Positions 18,793-28,003 of a stretch of 64,000 nucleotides of DNA are shown piece by piece (within the stretch, counting starts at the first letter, position 1; each line of letters begins with the position of its first letter). The notes beneath the pieces are model-generated. The model was given only the letters and a program-made list of their open reading frames with translations. It searched no databases and was not told the DNA's origin. The position numbers were made by a program, and so were the translations under genes. This DNA is from Pseudomonas sp. RIT-PI-r (GTDB lineage Bacteria; Pseudomonadota; Gammaproteobacteria; Pseudomonadales; Pseudomonadaceae), in NCBI RefSeq assembly GCF_001297015.1, contig NZ_LIGE01000011.1, positions 1 to 64,000 on the forward strand, read 5' to 3'.

Positions 18793-20970
18793 ATGGCGCT
18801 GCATCCGCAGTTTCAATTTGATCAAGGCCTCATGGACATCGAATTCGGTGGTTTTTTTGCCGTCACCGATGCCAGTGGGAAAGTCGCGATTTCCAGCGAC
18901 AAGCAGTTGCAGGATCAGATCGACGCAACGCTTTATCAGGCCGAACACGGCGACGACGCGCAACTGCGTTTCGCCCATGCCGGGCTGATGCGATTGCATG
19001 ACGTCGCGAACGCAGGTTTTCACGAACTTGCCGATCGCTACTGGACGCCACATGGTTCGGGCCGTTGCAGAACACTGGCAGTGCAACTGGATGCGCTGGC
19101 AGCATTGATTGCCTATCAGCGCCGGGTGCCGGAGGACGCCAGCAACCGTGGGGTGATTGCCGCCATGCTCGAGCGAGTCGAAGCGCTCTACGCCAGATCC
19201 ACAGTCGCCGGGTTATATACCAGCGACTGGTCGACGCCGCTGGAGCTTGCGACATCGATCGACCTCGACATCAGCGCCACGGCCCTGCTGGCGCGTATCG
19301 ACAACGAGCCTTTGGGCCTCGGTCTGGTCGGGCATTTGCAGGTCCACGCGGAAAATCTGATCGCCCGCGTGGCGGGCAGCGATAGCGAGTCTTGCGTCGA
19401 CGTCGCGCTGAGCCGTTGTGCGGTACGGGCGCAAGTCAGCCTGGTGCTGGCGCGTCTGGCCAGTGTGCGTGACGACAACGCGCTGGCCAATCTGGCGCGC
19501 TCGTTTCTGTTGCAGACTCTGGCGCTGTTCCGCGACCCGGCCTATGGCGGTTATTGGGATCGAGTCGGCATCAACGGCAAGGTTCGCTGCGACTGGCACA
19601 CCTCCTACAAGCATCATGAGTCGCCATTTCCGATCAAAACGGCGTATGACGTGGCGTTGCTGTTGCAGGTGATCCAGGCATTGCCGGGAGGCGCGAGCGA
19701 AAGTGATCGAGCGTCGGTGACGGCCGCGCTGCTGGAGTTTCACGACACCTGCAACGGTGGGCTGTTCATGGGCAAAGGCTATTTCTGGTCAACGCCCGAT
19801 GACCCGACCGTGCCGTTCATTCGCCAGTTCTGGGCACCGCCGCGTCAGCCGGGGATCTTCAGTATCGGCAACCTGACGTACTTGCCGCTGCACTTGAAGA
19901 GTCTGAAAACCCAACTCGCTGCGGCGCATGCCTTGCAATCCATTGCGCCGGTTACCGTTGCACAAGCGCACGACAATGCCGATCGGGTGAGCCGCGAGCT
20001 GGAGGTGATCGATGGCGGCGGCGACGTGCAGGACATTCACCCGCGCGGCGTGCCGTCGATCAATGTCGATCTGCAACGTTATCTCGCGTGGCTGGCCAAG
20101 GCCCGGGCGTCCAATCAGACACCTTACGGGTTGACCGCCGAAACCACACCGCTGGGCTTTCGCGCTGACAAGACCTGGCAGGTGTTTTCCGGTCTGCATG
20201 TGATCTCCGATCTGCATGCATTGGGTCTGCAGATTGAAAACAAGGCGAGCCTGATCGATTGCATTCAGGCCTCGCAAAATATCGACGGTGGTTTTGCCGA
20301 ACAGCCCGGGCACCTCAGTGATGTCTTCGCCACGTACTGTGCGGTGTTGTCGCTTCGCGTGCTGGGTGCCTTGCCGGCCGATGCGCAGGCATGTGTCGGC
20401 TATCTGCAAGCGTGCCAGAACGCCGATGGCGGGTTCGGCGACGTGGCGGGTTTCGGCTCCGATATCTGGCACACCAACCTTGCCGTGTTGTCGCTGCATG
20501 CGCTCGGCGCCAAGGCTACGGATGAGCAAGCGGTGATGGCGTTCGCCTTGCGCTGCCGCTCGGTTGACGGCGGATTCGGCAACAAGCCGGGTTATCCACC
20601 GGATGCGTTTTCGGTGTATCGCGTGGTGTCCACGCTGTTCATTCTCAACCGGCGCATCGTCGATGCACGGCAGACCGTGGCATGGCTGCAAAGCCTGCAA
20701 CTGGAAAACGGCTCGTTCCACTATCGGCCAGGCAAGGCAGTCAGTCTGGTGGGTACTTACATGGCGATTGCGGCGATGTACCTGCTCGATGCTCAGCCGA
20801 CGCATTTACAGGCGTCGAAGGACTGGATCGCGGCTCACCAGAAACAGGACGGTGGTTTCGGCCCGCTCAACTCGACCTCGGCGACCACCGACGAAAGCTT
20901 CGTCTGCATCCAGACGCTGCTGATTCTTGAGCAAGGCCTGTCGCAATACTGGGTGGCATTACTGAACTGA
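18793..20970 (+). CDS. Prenyltransferase-beta / terpene-cyclase-like repeat protein
   Basis: Encodes 725 residues. The C-terminal third has five QxxDGGF-type repeats at an exact 47-residue period: Asp498, Asp545, Asp592, Asn639 and Asp686. That is the signature of the alpha-alpha barrel of prenyltransferase beta subunits and triterpene cyclases. The Asp-x-Cys zinc ligand pattern of protein prenyltransferases is not seen. The N-terminal half is also helical and has DLDISATA at 157-164, resembling the DxDD(T/S)A motif of class II terpene cyclases but with Ile for the third acidic residue. No signal peptide. It starts 22 bases after the glycosyltransferase. Exact function unknown. Confidence 0.7.
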   Translation: MALHPQFQFDQGLMDIEFGGFFAVTDASGKVAISSDKQLQDQIDATLYQAEHGDDAQLRFAHAGLMRLHDVANAGFHELADRYWTPHGSGRCRTLAVQLDALAALIAYQRRVPEDASNRGVIAAMLERVEALYARSTVAGLYTSDWSTPLELATSIDLDISATALLARIDNEPLGLGLVGHLQVHAENLIARVAGSDSESCVDVALSRCAVRAQVSLVLARLASVRDDNALANLARSFLLQTLALFRDPAYGGYWDRVGINGKVRCDWHTSYKHHESPFPIKTAYDVALLLQVIQALPGGASESDRASVTAALLEFHDTCNGGLFMGKGYFWSTPDDPTVPFIRQFWAPPRQPGIFSIGNLTYLPLHLKSLKTQLAAAHALQSIAPVTVAQAHDNADRVSRELEVIDGGGDVQDIHPRGVPSINVDLQRYLAWLAKARASNQTPYGLTAETTPLGFRADKTWQVFSGLHVISDLHALGLQIENKASLIDCIQASQNIDGGFAEQPGHLSDVFATYCAVLSLRVLGALPADAQACVGYLQACQNADGGFGDVAGFGSDIWHTNLAVLSLHALGAKATDEQAVMAFALRCRSVDGGFGNKPGYPPDAFSVYRVVSTLFILNRRIVDARQTVAWLQSLQLENGSFHYRPGKAVSLVGTYMAIAAMYLLDAQPTHLQASKDWIAAHQKQDGGFGPLNSTSATTDESFVCIQTLLILEQGLSQYWVALLN

Positions 20971-21034
20971 CCCGTCCCTGAAGGCGGGCAGCATCGAAGG
21001 ACTGTGAATCATCATTTTGCCAGGGGAGGCGCTG

Positions 21035-22117
21035 ATGAAAATTTTAGTGACAGGGGGCGCGGGCTTTATCGGCTCGGCAGTGGTGCGGTTTCTGCTCAAT
21101 GAAACTGACTGCGAAGTGATCAATCTCGACAAATTGACTTACGCCGGCAATCTGGAATCGCTGGCTGAGGTCGCGGACTCACCGCGCTACCGTTTCTGCC
21201 AGGTGGATATTTGCGACAGGCCGGCGCTGGACGAAATCTTCATGCGCCTGCAGCCGGATGCGGTGATGCATCTGGCGGCCGAATCCCATGTGGATCGTTC
21301 GATCGATGGCCCTCAGGCTTTCATCGAAACCAACATCGTCGGCACTTACACCCTGCTCGAAGCCGCGCGCGGTTATTGGAACCGTCTGGACGCTGAGCGC
21401 CAGCAGGCGTTCCGCTTCCACCATATTTCCACCGACGAGGTGTATGGCGATCTGGAGCCTGAAGATCCGGCGTTTACCGAAACGACCGCCTATGCGCCCA
21501 GCTCACCTTACTCGGCGACCAAGGCCGGTTCGGATCACCTCGTGCGGGCCTGGCACCGCACGTTCGGGCTGCCGGTGGTGATGAGCAATTGCTCGAACAA
21601 CTACGGGCCTTATCACTTCCCGGAAAAACTCATTCCGCACGTCATTCTCAATGCTCTGCAAGGCAAGCCGCTACCGGTGTACGGCGACGGTGCGCAGATC
21701 CGCGACTGGCTGTTTGTCGAGGATCACGCCCGGGCGCTGTACGCGGTGGTCAGCAATGGTGAAGTGGGGCAGACCTACAACATCGGTGGTCACAACGAGA
21801 AAACCAATCTCGAAGTGGTGCACACCTTGTGCGATCTGCTTGAAGCACGTGGGGCGCAGAAGCCGGCCGGGGTCGCGCATTTCCGCGACCTGATCACCTT
21901 CGTCAAGGATCGTCCGGGCCACGACAAGCGCTATGCCGTCGATGCCGGCAAGATCCACGCGCAGTTGGGCTGGACGCCGCAGGAAACCTTCGAAAGCGGC
22001 ATGAAAAAAACCGTCGGCTGGTACCTCGACAATCGCGCCTGGTGGATTCGCGTGATGTCCGGCGCCTATGCCCTGGAGCGCCTCGGCGACCACCTGCAAG
22101 AAGCCCGCGTGGCTTGA
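21035..22117 (+). CDS. rmlB: dTDP-glucose 4,6-dehydratase (RmlB-like)
   Basis: Encodes 360 residues of the extended short-chain dehydrogenase family. It turns dTDP-glucose into dTDP-4-keto-6-deoxyglucose. NAD-binding [16 protein letters not shown], the catalytic [22 protein letters not shown] and the [17 protein letters not shown] segment are intact. AGGGGAGG precedes the ATG at 21035; an in-frame upstream start lacks such a site. rmlA follows, but rmlC and rmlD do not, so the keto sugar may be the branch point used here. Confidence 0.93.
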   Translation: MKILVTGGAGFIGSAVVRFLLNETDCEVINLDKLTYAGNLESLAEVADSPRYRFCQVDICDRPALDEIFMRLQPDAVMHLAAESHVDRSIDGPQAFIETNIVGTYTLLEAARGYWNRLDAERQQAFRFHHISTDEVYGDLEPEDPAFTETTAYAPSSPYSATKAGSDHLVRAWHRTFGLPVVMSNCSNNYGPYHFPEKLIPHVILNALQGKPLPVYGDGAQIRDWLFVEDHARALYAVVSNGEVGQTYNIGGHNEKTNLEVVHTLCDLLEARGAQKPAGVAHFRDLITFVKDRPGHDKRYAVDAGKIHAQLGWTPQETFESGMKKTVGWYLDNRAWWIRVMSGAYALERLGDHLQEARVA

Positions 22118-22180
22118 AATCAACCCCCGTTCAATGACGCCGGCTGGCGTCAGTCATTTATTGCTGAAAAGGAAACAGGC

Positions 22181-23104
22181 ATGGCCAAGTACAAGGGAAT
22201 TCTGTTGGCGGGCGGCGCTGGCTCGCGGTTGCACCCAATCACTCTGGGCGTATCGAAACAGTCGCTGCCGGTGTATGACAAACCGATGATCTACTATCCG
22301 CTGTCGGTGCTGATGCTGGCGGAAATTCGCGAGATCCTGATCATCTCCACGCCCGAAGATCTGCCGGGCTTCCAGCGCATGCTCGGTGACGGCAGCCAAT
22401 TGGGCCTGAGCCTGAGTTATGCCGTGCAGCCGAGCCCGGACGGCCTGGCGCAGGCGTTCATCATCGGTCGCGAGTTTGTCGGCGATGACAACGTCTGCCT
22501 GGTGCTCGGCGACAACATTTTCTATGGCGCCGGTTTCGGCGAAACGCTGTTGCAGGCCGCGACCCGCGAAGAGGGCGCGACCGTGTTCGGCTACTACGTG
22601 GCGGATCCGGAACGCTTTGGCGTGGTGGAATTCGACGCCAGCGGCAAGGCCCTGAGCATCTGCGAAAAACCGAGCGAGCCGAAGTCCAACTTCGCCGTCA
22701 CCGGCCTGTATTTCTACGACAACGAAGTGCTGCGCATTGCCGCCGAGATCCAGCCGTCACCACGCGGCGAACTGGAAATTACCGACGTCAACAATGTTTA
22801 CCTGCAACGCGGACAGTTGAACGTTTCGGTGATGGGCCGCGGCATGGCCTGGCTGGATACGGGGACTCACGACGCGTTGATGGAAGCGGGCAATTTTGTC
22901 CAGGCCATCGAGAAACGTCAGGGTCTGAAAATCGCTTGCCTGGAAGAGATTGCCTACAACAAGGGCTGGATCGATGACGCGCAGTTGCTGGTGCTGGCGG
23001 GCAGCATGAGCAAGACCGGTTACGGTCAGTATCTGGCACGACTGATCAACGATGACGTGCTGACGGTGCTGGATGCCCAGCGCTCGTTGAAGGGCGCGGC
23101 CTGA
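22181..23104 (+). CDS. rmlA: Glucose-1-phosphate thymidylyltransferase (RmlA-like)
   Basis: Encodes 307 residues. It joins dTTP and glucose-1-phosphate to give dTDP-glucose, the substrate of RmlB. Nucleotide-binding [48 protein letters not shown] and the C-terminal [10 protein letters not shown] region are all present. It is the last plus-strand gene of the operon and ends 13 bases before the stop of the convergent monooxygenase, with no terminator between them. Confidence 0.94.
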   Translation: MAKYKGILLAGGAGSRLHPITLGVSKQSLPVYDKPMIYYPLSVLMLAEIREILIISTPEDLPGFQRMLGDGSQLGLSLSYAVQPSPDGLAQAFIIGREFVGDDNVCLVLGDNIFYGAGFGETLLQAATREEGATVFGYYVADPERFGVVEFDASGKALSICEKPSEPKSNFAVTGLYFYDNEVLRIAAEIQPSPRGELEITDVNNVYLQRGQLNVSVMGRGMAWLDTGTHDALMEAGNFVQAIEKRQGLKIACLEEIAYNKGWIDDAQLLVLAGSMSKTGYGQYLARLINDDVLTVLDAQRSLKGAA

Positions 23105-23117
23105 TTGGTCAGCAGCG

Positions 23118-24350
23118 TCAGGTGGAGCGAGTTTGCCGACGAAGCGCTCGGAGGGGCGAACACCCCGCACGGGCGCTTTCGCGAGCACGCCCGCTTTCTG
23201 CGGTTTTAGTGGCCGGGACGCTGTCCGCTTGCGCGGTATTGGCGTTCGGGCGTTGATCGACAGACGGCATCTGCAGCGATTGCAGATGTGCCAGGCGATT
23301 GGCGTGGGTCGGTGCTTCGGCGGCGAGCGGCGAGCGGCGTTTGCGGGTTTCTTCACGCAGCACCGGCAGCACTTCCTTGCCGAACATGTCGAGTTGTTCC
23401 AGCACGGTTTTCAACGGAATACCGCCATGGTCGAACAGAAAGAGCTGGCGCTGATAGTCGCCGAAGTACTCGCGGAAAGTCAGCGTCTTGTCGATGATTT
23501 CCTGCGGGCTGCCAACGGCCAGCGGGGTCATCTCCATGAACTCTTCCAGGGATGGACCGTGGCCATACACCGGCGCGTTGTCGAAGTACGGACGGAACTC
23601 GCGGCGGGCATCCTGAGAATTGCGGCGCATGAAAATGTGCCCGCCGAGACCGACGATGGCTTGCTCCGGCGTGCCATGCCCGTAGTGGGCGAAACGCGCC
23701 CGATAGAACTCGACCAGAGCCATGAAATGTTCACGCGGCCAGAGGATGTGGCTGGCGAAAAAACCGTCACCGTAATACGCCGCTTGTTCGGCGATTTCCG
23801 GGGTGCGGATCGAGCCATGCCAGACGAAGGGCGGCAGGTCGTCCAGCGGACGGGGAATGGACGTGAAGTTTTTCAACGGGGTGCGAAAACGTCCGCTCCA
23901 GTTGATGTCTTCTTCGCGCCAGAGCCGATGCAGCAAGCGATAGTTTTCCATCGCCAGCGGCAGTCCGTCGCTGATGCTTTTGCCGAACCATGGATAGACC
24001 GGTGCGGTGTTGCCGCGCCCGAGCATCAAGTCCATGCGCCCGCCGCAGAGGTTTTGCAGCAGCGAATATTCTTCGGCCAGGCGTACCGGGTCGTTGGTGC
24101 TGATGAGGGTGGTGGACGTCGACAGAATGATGCGCTGGGTTTTCGCGGCAATGTAGGCCAGCAGCGTGGTGGGAGAGGAGGTGATGAACGGTGGGTTGTG
24201 ATGCTCGCCGGTGGCGAAAACATCCAGACCGATGTCTTCGGCTTTCTGCGCAATTTGCAGGGTCGCCTGGATGCGTTCCGATTCGCTGGGGGTACGGGCG
24301 TTGGTAGGGTCTTGCGTGACGTCGCCAACGGTGTAGATCCCGAATTGCAT
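23118..24350 (-). CDS. FMN-dependent luciferase-like monooxygenase
   Basis: Encodes 410 residues. The TIM-barrel luciferase-like fold is shown by MQFGIYTVGD, DIGLDVFATGEHH near residue 55, LSTSTTLISTNDPVRLAEEYS and GGRMDLMLGRGNT. Such enzymes use reduced FMN and oxygen on unidentified substrates. The start at 24350 gives the family N-terminus; a longer frame to 24488 runs through the operator. The last 50 or so residues are low in complexity and the final part lies in REP-like DNA, so the true ancestral end was probably shorter. It shares an operator region with the divergent dehydrogenase gene. Confidence 0.87.
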   Translation of the reverse strand: MQFGIYTVGDVTQDPTNARTPSESERIQATLQIAQKAEDIGLDVFATGEHHNPPFITSSPTTLLAYIAAKTQRIILSTSTTLISTNDPVRLAEEYSLLQNLCGGRMDLMLGRGNTAPVYPWFGKSISDGLPLAMENYRLLHRLWREEDINWSGRFRTPLKNFTSIPRPLDDLPPFVWHGSIRTPEIAEQAAYYGDGFFASHILWPREHFMALVEFYRARFAHYGHGTPEQAIVGLGGHIFMRRNSQDARREFRPYFDNAPVYGHGPSLEEFMEMTPLAVGSPQEIIDKTLTFREYFGDYQRQLFLFDHGGIPLKTVLEQLDMFGKEVLPVLREETRKRRSPLAAEAPTHANRLAHLQSLQMPSVDQRPNANTAQADSVPATKTAESGRARESARAGCSPLRALRRQTRST

Positions 24351-24417
24351 AAAGCCTCCTTGCCTTGGGTAAAGGTTTGTTTGAAACCCTGCCGCGAAGG
24401 TTAAATCTTCGAGGCAC

Positions 24418-24445
24418 TTGAAATGTACGCCTGTACACGTACAAT
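24418..24445. promoter_or_regulatory. Divergent promoters sharing the cluster palindrome
   Basis: The 20-base palindrome TGTACG-N8-CGTACA lies at 24424-24443. On the plus strand it fills the spacer between TTGAAA (24418-24423) and TACAAT (24440-24445). On the minus strand TTGCGA and TACATT lie 17 bases apart across the same bases. One bound regulator could control both divergent genes. Confidence 0.72.
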
Positions 24446-24505
24446 CGCAATCGTGGATCATCGTTCGAACGGATTTCGAAGACCTCATCTAGACGGGAGC
24501 GCAAC

Positions 24506-25381
24506 ATGGAACTGGGATTTATCGGGTTGGGTACGATGGGCGCACCGATGGTGCTGAACCTGCTGAAAGCCGGACATCGGGTGCGCGTCTGGAACCGTTC
24601 GGCGGCGCCGTTACAGGCGTTGGTTGCTGCCGGTGCCGAAGCCGTCGACAGCCCGGCGCTCGCGGCTCGCGCCGAGGTGCTGATCTCAATGCTCGGTGAC
24701 GATGCGGCGATTCGTGCGGTGTTTCTGAATGCCCGCGCCATCGACGGTCTGGCGCCCGGCAGCGTTCACGTCAACATGTCCACAGTGTCTGTCGCCCTGG
24801 CCCGGGAAATGGCAGCTTTGCACACGGCGTGCGGTGTCGGTTATGTGTCGGCACCGGTGTTGGGTCGGGTGGACGTCGCGGCGGCTGGCAACCTGAATAT
24901 CCTCGCTTCCGGGGCCGCTGATGCACTGGCGCGGGTACAGCCATTGTTTGACGTGCTGGGACGCAAGACCTGGCCGTTCGGCGCAGACGCTGAAAGCGCT
25001 TGCGTGGCCAAACTCTCGGCCAATCTGATGATTGCCGCCGCGATCGAAGCGACCGCTGAGGCTTCGACCCTGGCCAATGGTTATGGGATCAGCCGCGCGG
25101 ATTTCATCGAGATGATCACCTCGACGCTGTTCGCGGTTCCGGTCTATCAGGGCTACGGCAAACTGATGGTCGACAAACAGTTCGAGCCTGCCGGATTCAA
25201 ACTGTCGCTGGGGCTCAAGGATGTACGCCTGGCGCTGGAGGCCGGCGAGGCTGCGCAGGTGCCACTGCCGTTTGCCAGTGTGTTGAAGGATAACCTGCTC
25301 GATGGCATGGCCCATGGTCAGGCCGATCAGGACTGGGCATCACTTTCAGAGGTCAGTGCCCGACGCGCCGGCTCCAGGTAA
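24506..25381 (+). CDS. 3-hydroxyisobutyrate-dehydrogenase-family oxidoreductase
   Basis: Encodes 291 residues. Rossmann motif FIGLGTMGAPMVLNLL, substrate loop VSAPVLGRVDVAAAGNLNIL and catalytic Lys segment VAKLSANLMI place it with beta-hydroxyacid dehydrogenases. The substrate loop differs from the GGTGG form in mmsB, so it is closer to the glyoxylate-reductase/GLYR-like branch. It is divergent from the luciferase-like gene and under the cluster palindrome, so it is probably part of the same system. Substrate unknown. Confidence 0.86.
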   Translation: MELGFIGLGTMGAPMVLNLLKAGHRVRVWNRSAAPLQALVAAGAEAVDSPALAARAEVLISMLGDDAAIRAVFLNARAIDGLAPGSVHVNMSTVSVALAREMAALHTACGVGYVSAPVLGRVDVAAAGNLNILASGAADALARVQPLFDVLGRKTWPFGADAESACVAKLSANLMIAAAIEATAEASTLANGYGISRADFIEMITSTLFAVPVYQGYGKLMVDKQFEPAGFKLSLGLKDVRLALEAGEAAQVPLPFASVLKDNLLDGMAHGQADQDWASLSEVSARRAGSR

Positions 25382-25402
25382 CAAATTAACTGTACAGACC
25401 GT

Positions 25403-25418
25403 AACTTGCGTGCAAGTT
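25403..25418. promoter_or_regulatory. Perfect 16-base palindrome
   Basis: AACTTGC-GT-GCAAGTT has seven-base arms. It lies 22 bases after the dehydrogenase gene and 90 bases before the cluster palindrome. No T tract follows, so a terminator is unlikely; a second regulator site is possible. Confidence 0.4.
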
Positions 25419-25500
25419 CGGCTGACACTTTGCGCCTGGAATTATTGTCGGACAGTTATTGGTTTTTTACTGAAATATGCAAGAAGTCTGATAATAACGC

Positions 25501-25529
25501 TTGTCAATGTACGACTGTAGACGTACATT
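25501..25529 (+). promoter_or_regulatory. Predicted promoter with cluster palindrome in its spacer
   Basis: The palindrome TGTACG-N8-CGTACA (25508-25527) lies between TTGTCA (25501-25506) and TACATT (25524-25529), spacing 17. Its centre ACTGTAGA is nearly the same as the centre CCTGTACA of the 24424 copy, so the sites share more than their arms. It leads the monooxygenase-efflux operon. Confidence 0.72.
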
Positions 25530-25609
25530 TTTATCGGGGTTTAACAACAATAAAATTCTGTCTGTTTTTTCATCTGCTGACCCTTAATAAATAATAGCTA
25601 GGAGCCGTT

Positions 25610-26767
25610 ATGAAGAATCTAATGCAATGGAACAGCCTTCCCTCCGAATCCAGTGAATGGCTTGAGAAGGTGCGTGCACTGAGTCCGCTGATCGTTCAGC
25701 ACCGAGATTACAGCGAGCAGACGAACGCGACGCACAAGGATGTGATGTCTCAATTTTTCAAGGAAGGTTTTGGCCGCACTTCGGTGTCCAGGGCGTTCGG
25801 CGGATCACAGGTCGATATCCAGACCACGTCCGCCCTGTTGCTCGAATTTGCCCGTCACGACGCTTCGCTGTCCTGGCAGCTGGCGGTGCAGGTGGCCATG
25901 GGCCGACTCTCCGACTACTTGCCGGAAAGCACTTCTGAGGCTATCTACAATCACTGCGACGGCTTTGTCATCGGTGCTATTCACTCCGGTGGCGAAGCGC
26001 TGCCGATGGGTGACGATTACTTGCTCAGTGGCCGTTGGGCGTTCGCCAGCGGTTCGGCGCATGCCGACTGGCTGGTCTGCACCGCCACCGTCAAAGGCAC
26101 CGAAAACAACACTACGCCAGAAGTGCGCATGTTCTTCGTGCCGGCCAGCCAATGCAAAATCCTCCCGACCTGGGACACCCTCGGCATGCGCGGCACCGGC
26201 AGCCATCACTTCGAATGCTCGCAGGTGCTGGTCAACAAGGCCTTCTCCCTGAACACCGAAAGCCTCAAGCAATCCCCTGAGGCACGCAGTTCGCGTGCCT
26301 ACGCCACCGGTTATTACGAGTTCGGCACGCTGGCGGCGATGTCCACCGTGTTGGGCGTGGCTCGGGCCGCAGTCGATCACTTCCGTAACGACCGCGCCGT
26401 CAATGCCGATCCAGGTTTGGAAGGGGTAATTTTCGAGAAAACCGGCCGGGCGATCTCTTCGGTGCACACCGCCCAGTTGCTGCTCGAAGACGCGATTCAC
26501 CAAGTGATCAATCGCGGTGAAACCTTCGGTGAACCGGTCAGCGCACGGGTCGGGCTGGCGGCTTCGGTACTTACCGAAAATTCGGTGAGCGCGGTCAATC
26601 AGATCTTTTCGATGGCCGGTTCGAAGGCGGTTTACAAGTCGCACTTCCTGGAACGCTGCTTCCGCGACATTCATACCGGTTCGAAGCACTTCACGTTGTC
26701 GCCTTTGAACTTGCACGGTATCGGTAAATATTATCTGGATAAAACCAATGCGCTGGCAGCGGCTTGA
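25610..26767 (+). CDS. Acyl-CoA-dehydrogenase-fold flavin monooxygenase (group D-like)
   Basis: Encodes 385 residues. The fold is that of acyl-CoA dehydrogenases, but features point to the two-component monooxygenase branch (HsaA/DszC/nitrososynthase type): SGRWAFASGSAHADWLV, the motif GMRGTGSHHFE, and the C-terminal RDIHTGSKHFTLSPLNL in place of the usual dehydrogenase base region. Such enzymes need reduced flavin from a separate reductase, and one at 34052 has the same operator. AGGAG lies five bases before the ATG. Aromatic, amine or sulfur substrate cannot be told apart. Confidence 0.8.
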   Translation: MKNLMQWNSLPSESSEWLEKVRALSPLIVQHRDYSEQTNATHKDVMSQFFKEGFGRTSVSRAFGGSQVDIQTTSALLLEFARHDASLSWQLAVQVAMGRLSDYLPESTSEAIYNHCDGFVIGAIHSGGEALPMGDDYLLSGRWAFASGSAHADWLVCTATVKGTENNTTPEVRMFFVPASQCKILPTWDTLGMRGTGSHHFECSQVLVNKAFSLNTESLKQSPEARSSRAYATGYYEFGTLAAMSTVLGVARAAVDHFRNDRAVNADPGLEGVIFEKTGRAISSVHTAQLLLEDAIHQVINRGETFGEPVSARVGLAASVLTENSVSAVNQIFSMAGSKAVYKSHFLERCFRDIHTGSKHFTLSPLNLHGIGKYYLDKTNALAAA

Positions 26768-26777
26768 CAGGTAACTA

Positions 26778-26835
26778 ACAAAACAGGCGCGTTACACGTG
26801 AATTGCCACAGGGATATATAGCGCGCCTGTTTTGT
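26778..26835 (+). terminator. Long hairpin between monooxygenase and efflux genes
   Basis: A perfect 14-bp stem (ACAAAACAGGCGCG with its complement) encloses a 30-base loop. The 3' arm ends in CTGTTTTGT, so the U tract is part of the stem. It could be a partial terminator or RNA-stability element lowering efflux expression relative to the monooxygenase. Confidence 0.55.
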
Positions 26836-26902
26836 GCAACAACCTTTATTTTCTTAATAACTGAACTTTTGTGCTCGCAATAAAGAGTCAAGGGAGTGCC
26901 AT

Positions 26903-28003
26903 ATGCTTGCCCGAAATATCATTAAATCGATTGTTTTTGTTTTACTTGTGCTGATCTTTTCCGCTGCTCTTGGCTGGCGCTTCTGGGCGCCACCGCAAGC
27001 CGCTGCCGACCAGCGCATTCCGAGTACTCGGGTCGGTCTGGCCGTGGCCAAAAAACAACCGTACACCTACTACCTCGAAGCGATCGGCAAACTGGAAGCG
27101 CAGCGTCAGGTGCTGGTCTCGGCCGAAGTCAGCGGCAAAGTGGTGGACATCGATTTCGAGTCCGGCGATCAAGTGGCGGCAGGGCAGGTGTTGCTCAAAC
27201 TCAATGACGCGCCGGAGCAGGGCGAACTGGTACGTCTCAAAGGCGAGTTCGAATCGGCCAAGGCTCAATTCGTCCGAGTTCAGGAGCTGGCCAAAAGCGG
27301 CGCAGAAAGCCGTCGTGCTTTCGACAGTGCCCGGGCGCAATTCGACGCAGCCAAAGGCGACATGGAACGGATGCAGGCACAGATTGCCCAGCGTCATATC
27401 CGTGCGCCATTTGCCGGCACCCTCGGTATTCGCCAGGCGCACTTGGGTCAATATCTGCAGGCTGGCAGTGCGGTAGCAACGCTGACGGATCCCGGCGTGT
27501 TGCGAGTCAACTTCACCCTCGCCGAGCGCGATGGCTCGCAAGTGCAACTGGGGCAGACGGTGCAGGCCAAGGTCGATGCCTGGGCGGACCAGACGTTTGC
27601 CGGGAAGATTGTTGCGGTCGATCCACAGATCAATCAGTCCCACACCATCAATGTGCAAGCGGTCATCACCGATACCAAAAAACTTCTGCGTCCAGGCATG
27701 TATGCACGGGTCTCGGTGACATTGCCGCAGACCGCCGAATTGCTCATTCCGGAAACCGCCATCACTTACAACGCCTATGGCGAGAGTGTGTTCTCGGTCT
27801 ACACCGACGAAGCCGGTGTGCAAAAGGTCAAGCGTGAAAGCATCAAGGTCGGCGAGCGTCGCGATGGTTGGGCGGTGGTCGACAAAGGCTTGAGCGACGG
27901 CGCGCAGGTGGTGACTTCAGGGCAATTGAAACTGCATGACGGCGTCGCTGTGGAAGGTATCCCGGACACGATCGCTCTCAAACTCAGCGGGCTGGAAAAA
28001 TGA
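26903..28003 (+). CDS. RND efflux membrane fusion protein (MexH-like)
   Basis: Encodes 366 residues. An N-terminal anchor helix (residues 7-25) has no lipobox. The biotinyl-lipoyl half motifs VLVSAEVSGKVVDIDFESGD and RHIRAPFAGTLGIRQ flank a coiled-coil hairpin. It is the periplasmic adaptor linking the inner-membrane pump to the outer-membrane channel. AAGGGAG precedes the ATG, and its stop overlaps the pump start. The set resembles mexHI-opmD of P. aeruginosa but without mexG. Confidence 0.93.
   Translation: MLARNIIKSIVFVLLVLIFSAALGWRFWAPPQAAADQRIPSTRVGLAVAKKQPYTYYLEAIGKLEAQRQVLVSAEVSGKVVDIDFESGDQVAAGQVLLKLNDAPEQGELVRLKGEFESAKAQFVRVQELAKSGAESRRAFDSARAQFDAAKGDMERMQAQIAQRHIRAPFAGTLGIRQAHLGQYLQAGSAVATLTDPGVLRVNFTLAERDGSQVQLGQTVQAKVDAWADQTFAGKIVAVDPQINQSHTINVQAVITDTKKLLRPGMYARVSVTLPQTAELLIPETAITYNAYGESVFSVYTDEAGVQKVKRESIKVGERRDGWAVVDKGLSDGAQVVTSGQLKLHDGVAVEGIPDTIALKLSGLEK

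Noticed and set aside
18793..20970. Annotation as protein farnesyl/geranylgeranyl transferase
   Set aside because: The repeats fit the fold but the Asp-x-Cys zinc ligands are not at the expected repeat, and no alpha subunit is present.
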